A stretch of DNA of 6,168 nucleotides, taken from positions 1 through 6,168 of the forward strand of contig JADFHG010000240.1 in the NCBI GenBank assembly GCA_022567365.1, read 5' to 3'. The notes beneath the pieces were generated by a model. The model was not told where the DNA came from. It searched no databases and worked only from the letters and a program-made list of their open reading frames with translations. The stretch comes from Planctomycetota bacterium. Its GTDB lineage: Bacteria > Planctomycetota > Phycisphaerae > UBA1845. Shown here one piece after another: positions 4,943 through 6,168 of the stretch; positions within the stretch are counted from its first letter, which is position 1; every line of letters begins with the position of its first letter. A program made the position numbers and the translations under genes.

Positions 4943-5848
4943 CTACTCGATACGCAACATATCCAGAAACCTTCCGACCCGCTCGTCCACCTCCTCGCGA
5001 GCGAGATCCTTGACGCGATCGACCGAAAAGTCCTCAATCGTAAACGAGGCGGCCACCGTTCCGCGAACCAGGGCACTCCGAAGAGACTCGCCGCGATGGT
5101 TGCCACAGGCGCTCAAATACCCAAGGAATCCGCCGGCAAAGCTGTCGCCGGCACCCGTCGGGTCGCGCACGGCCTTGGTCGGATACGCCGGCACGGCGAC
5201 GGGTTCGTCGCGCGTAACCAGCAAGGCTCCGTGCTCGCCCTTCTTGATGACAACGAACTCCGGACCGAGTTCGAGCATGGCCTCACCGACCTCGATGAGA
5301 TTCACCGCACCGGTCAGCGCCCGGGCTTCGGCGTCATTGATGATCACGCCGGTCACCAAGCGGAGCGTTTCGAGCAGCGATTCCCGCTCCGTTTCGATCC
5401 AAAGGTTCATCGTGTCGCATACGACCAACTTCGGCCCCGAGAGTTTGCCCAGCAGCGCCCGCTGCAACGTGGGGTGCGTGTTGGCCAGGAACACGGTTTC
5501 ACTGTCCGTGAACTCGGGCGGCACGGGCGGCGCATCCTCAGCAAGGACGTTCAGGTCGACCGCGACCGTTTCCGCCTCGTTCATTGCCCCCTCGAAGCGC
5601 CCGGTCCACCGAAACGTCTTGCTTTCGGGGCGGACCTCAAGCCCCCTCAGATCGATGTCCCGTGATTCGAGCAAGTCGCGAAACGCCGGGGGAAAATCCG
5701 CCCCGACGGCGGCCACGAGCCGCACCGCGACGTATTGCGACGCGGCAAACGCGAAATAGACCGACGAACCTCCGAGCACGGCATCCGCCTGCCCGAACGG
5801 CGTCGAAACGGTATCGATCCCAATGCTTCCGGTCACGAGTAGCGACAC
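4943..5848 (-). CDS. PfkB/ribokinase-family carbohydrate or nucleoside kinase
   Basis: This is an ATP-dependent small-molecule kinase of the PfkB fold, predicted cytoplasmic. Numbering from the GTG start, it shows TGSIGIDTV near the N-terminus (6-14), the first PfkB signature region LGGSSVYFAFAAS (25-37), DTMNLW (145-150), NDAEARALTG (171-180) with the NxxE-type Mg/phosphate motif, IKKGEHGALL (201-210) and the second signature DPTGAGDSFAGGFLGY (229-244), whose D235 is the expected catalytic base and whose GAGD forms the anion hole. The length of 301 residues is standard. GTG 5848-5846 is preferred because AGAGGAG (5864-5858) lies nine bases upstream and the family homology begins there; an in-frame GTG at 5890 would add 14 unrelated residues. 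The substrate cannot be assigned from sequence alone: ribose, fructose-6-phosphate, adenosine and other sugars are all possible. It is probably the first gene of the cluster with thpR and recA. Confidence 0.93.
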   Translation of the reverse strand: MSLLVTGSIGIDTVSTPFGQADAVLGGSSVYFAFAASQYVAVRLVAAVGADFPPAFRDLLESRDIDLRGLEVRPESKTFRWTGRFEGAMNEAETVAVDLNVLAEDAPPVPPEFTDSETVFLANTHPTLQRALLGKLSGPKLVVCDTMNLWIETERESLLETLRLVTGVIINDAEARALTGAVNLIEVGEAMLELGPEFVVIKKGEHGALLVTRDEPVAVPAYPTKAVRDPTGAGDSFAGGFLGYLSACGNHRGESLRSALVRGTVAASFTIEDFSVDRVKDLAREEVDERVGRFLDMLRIE

Positions 5849-5857
5849 TGGCTGCGA

Positions 5858-5864
5858 CTCCTCT
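5858..5864 (-). promoter_or_regulatory. Ribosome binding site of the PfkB kinase gene
   Basis: AGAGGAG on the minus strand, nine bases before GTG 5848-5846, decides between two in-frame GTG starts. Confidence 0.6.
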
Positions 5865-5880
5865 ATTGCCCCCGCACAAA

Positions 5881-5909
5881 ACCCTACCACATCATCGGGG
5901 CCTTGCCAA
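5881..5909 (-). promoter_or_regulatory. Candidate sigma70-type promoter of the kinase-thpR-recA cluster
   Basis: On the minus strand, TTGGCA (5909-5904, five of six to TTGACA) is followed after exactly 17 bases by TAGGGT (5886-5881, three of six to TATAAT). It would place transcription start about 25-30 bases before the GTG at 5848. The -10 match is weak, so this is a candidate only. Confidence 0.4.
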
Positions 5910-5912
5910 GTG

Positions 5913-5932
5913 AAATGTTAGAAAAATGTTAG
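5913..5932 (-). promoter_or_regulatory. Tandem 9-bp repeat CTAACATTT with 11-bp period upstream of the -35
   Basis: CTAACATTT occurs at 5932-5924 and again at 5921-5913 on the minus strand, one helical turn apart and ending four bases before the candidate -35. The A/T-rich tract stands out in GC-rich surroundings. It could be an UP-element-like sequence or a paired binding site for a regulator. Confidence 0.45.
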
Positions 5933-6168
5933 GTTCCCGGGCGAACGCTGTTCGATTTGGAATCCGGCGCCCACGCAGGTCCGTGCAAAGCCTCCAACAG
6001 CGCCCCGAACGACCGTGTGGAGGCGAATCCTGAAGCCAGACGGAGACGCATCTGAATCCAAGCGTACGACCGATTGCGGCGATCCGTCATCGACGCGGCC
6101 TTCCACGTGAAGCGAACCGTGGACCCGATCCCGGGCGCCGAGCCCCGATCGTCACGGGGAGATTTCAA
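5929..6168 (-). CDS. Possible C-terminal end of an unrecognised gene (partial)
   Basis: A minus-strand frame is open from the right edge to TAA 5931-5929, about 79 codons (…STVRFTWKAASMTDRRNRSYAW…). Third codon positions are mostly G or C, as in the real genes here, which mildly favours coding. I recognise no domain or motif, and there is a competing frame ending at 5918. If real, its end lies only about 80 bases before the kinase start, on the same strand. The rest of this roughly 270-base stretch shows no other gene. Confidence 0.3.
   Translation of the reverse strand: MKSPRDDRGSAPGIGSTVRFTWKAASMTDRRNRSYAWIQMRLRLASGFASTRSFGALLEALHGPAWAPDSKSNSVRPGT
5942..5954. promoter_or_regulatory. SOS-box-like palindrome CGAAC-GCT-GTTCG
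   Basis: This is a perfect 5+5 inverted repeat with a three-base centre, 33 bases upstream of the candidate -35 of the recA cluster. The Gram-positive-type LexA box is CGAAC-N4-GTTCG, so this one is a base short. It may be an operator with different spacing or a chance palindrome. Confidence 0.25.

Noticed and set aside
4214..5665. Plus-strand open frame of 483 codons opposite thpR and the PfkB kinase
   Set aside because: It spans two real antisense genes and their spacer, has no family resemblance, and its openness follows from the codon bias of the minus-strand genes.
5918..6106. Minus-strand 62-codon frame beginning at 6106
   Set aside because: It competes with the frame ending at 5929, has weaker third-position bias and no recognisable motif or clear ribosome binding site.
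1..6168. CRISPR array, tRNA, rRNA or defence/toxin system
   Set aside because: No regularly spaced repeats, no tRNA-like cloverleaf with its conserved arms, no rRNA sequence, and all confidently identified genes are housekeeping or a dead transposase.

Overview
The window is a GC-rich stretch of bacterial chromosome, most likely from a member of the Planctomycetota or a close relative. That placement is an inference from the style of the PurH protein (DPKAAMGG, RVMSCR and a long central region), the remembered look of the IS4-type element, and dispersed REP-like hairpins. No rRNA or other decisive marker is present.

Layout. Positions 1-274 hold the possible tail of an upstream gene, a REP-like hairpin at 65-82, and the leader of purH. 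purH (275-1930, +) encodes the bifunctional enzyme for the last two steps of IMP synthesis. Directly at its stop codon lies a 0.99-kb decayed IS4-family element (1931-2922). It has near-perfect terminal inverted repeats and a transposase wrecked by a frameshift, a nonsense codon and a large internal deletion. Next comes a short intergenic region (2923-3109) that is mostly secondary structure: a 24-bp stem around a 55-nt loop, then a second REP-like hairpin.

The rest is a minus-strand cluster read right to left: a PfkB-family sugar/nucleoside kinase (5848-4943, GTG start), the RNA 2',3'-cyclic phosphodiesterase ThpR/LigT (4830-4240, GTG start), and RecA (4243-3110). thpR and recA overlap by four bases (ATGA) and are probably translationally coupled. 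A plausible sigma70-type promoter lies at 5909-5881, with an 11-bp-phased tandem repeat and an SOS-box-like palindrome just upstream. From about 5896 to the end I recognise no gene, only an open minus-strand frame that may be the tail of an upstream gene.

How it fits together. purH and the kinase-thpR-recA cluster converge, and the mobile element and hairpins sit in the buffer between them. The functional genes are housekeeping (purine synthesis, RNA end processing, recombination/DNA repair). I do not see a new defence or mobile system with cargo. The points most worth a second look are the insertion exactly at the purH stop codon, the large wobble-tolerant stem beside it, the codon-use shift inside purH, and the putative control region of the recA cluster.
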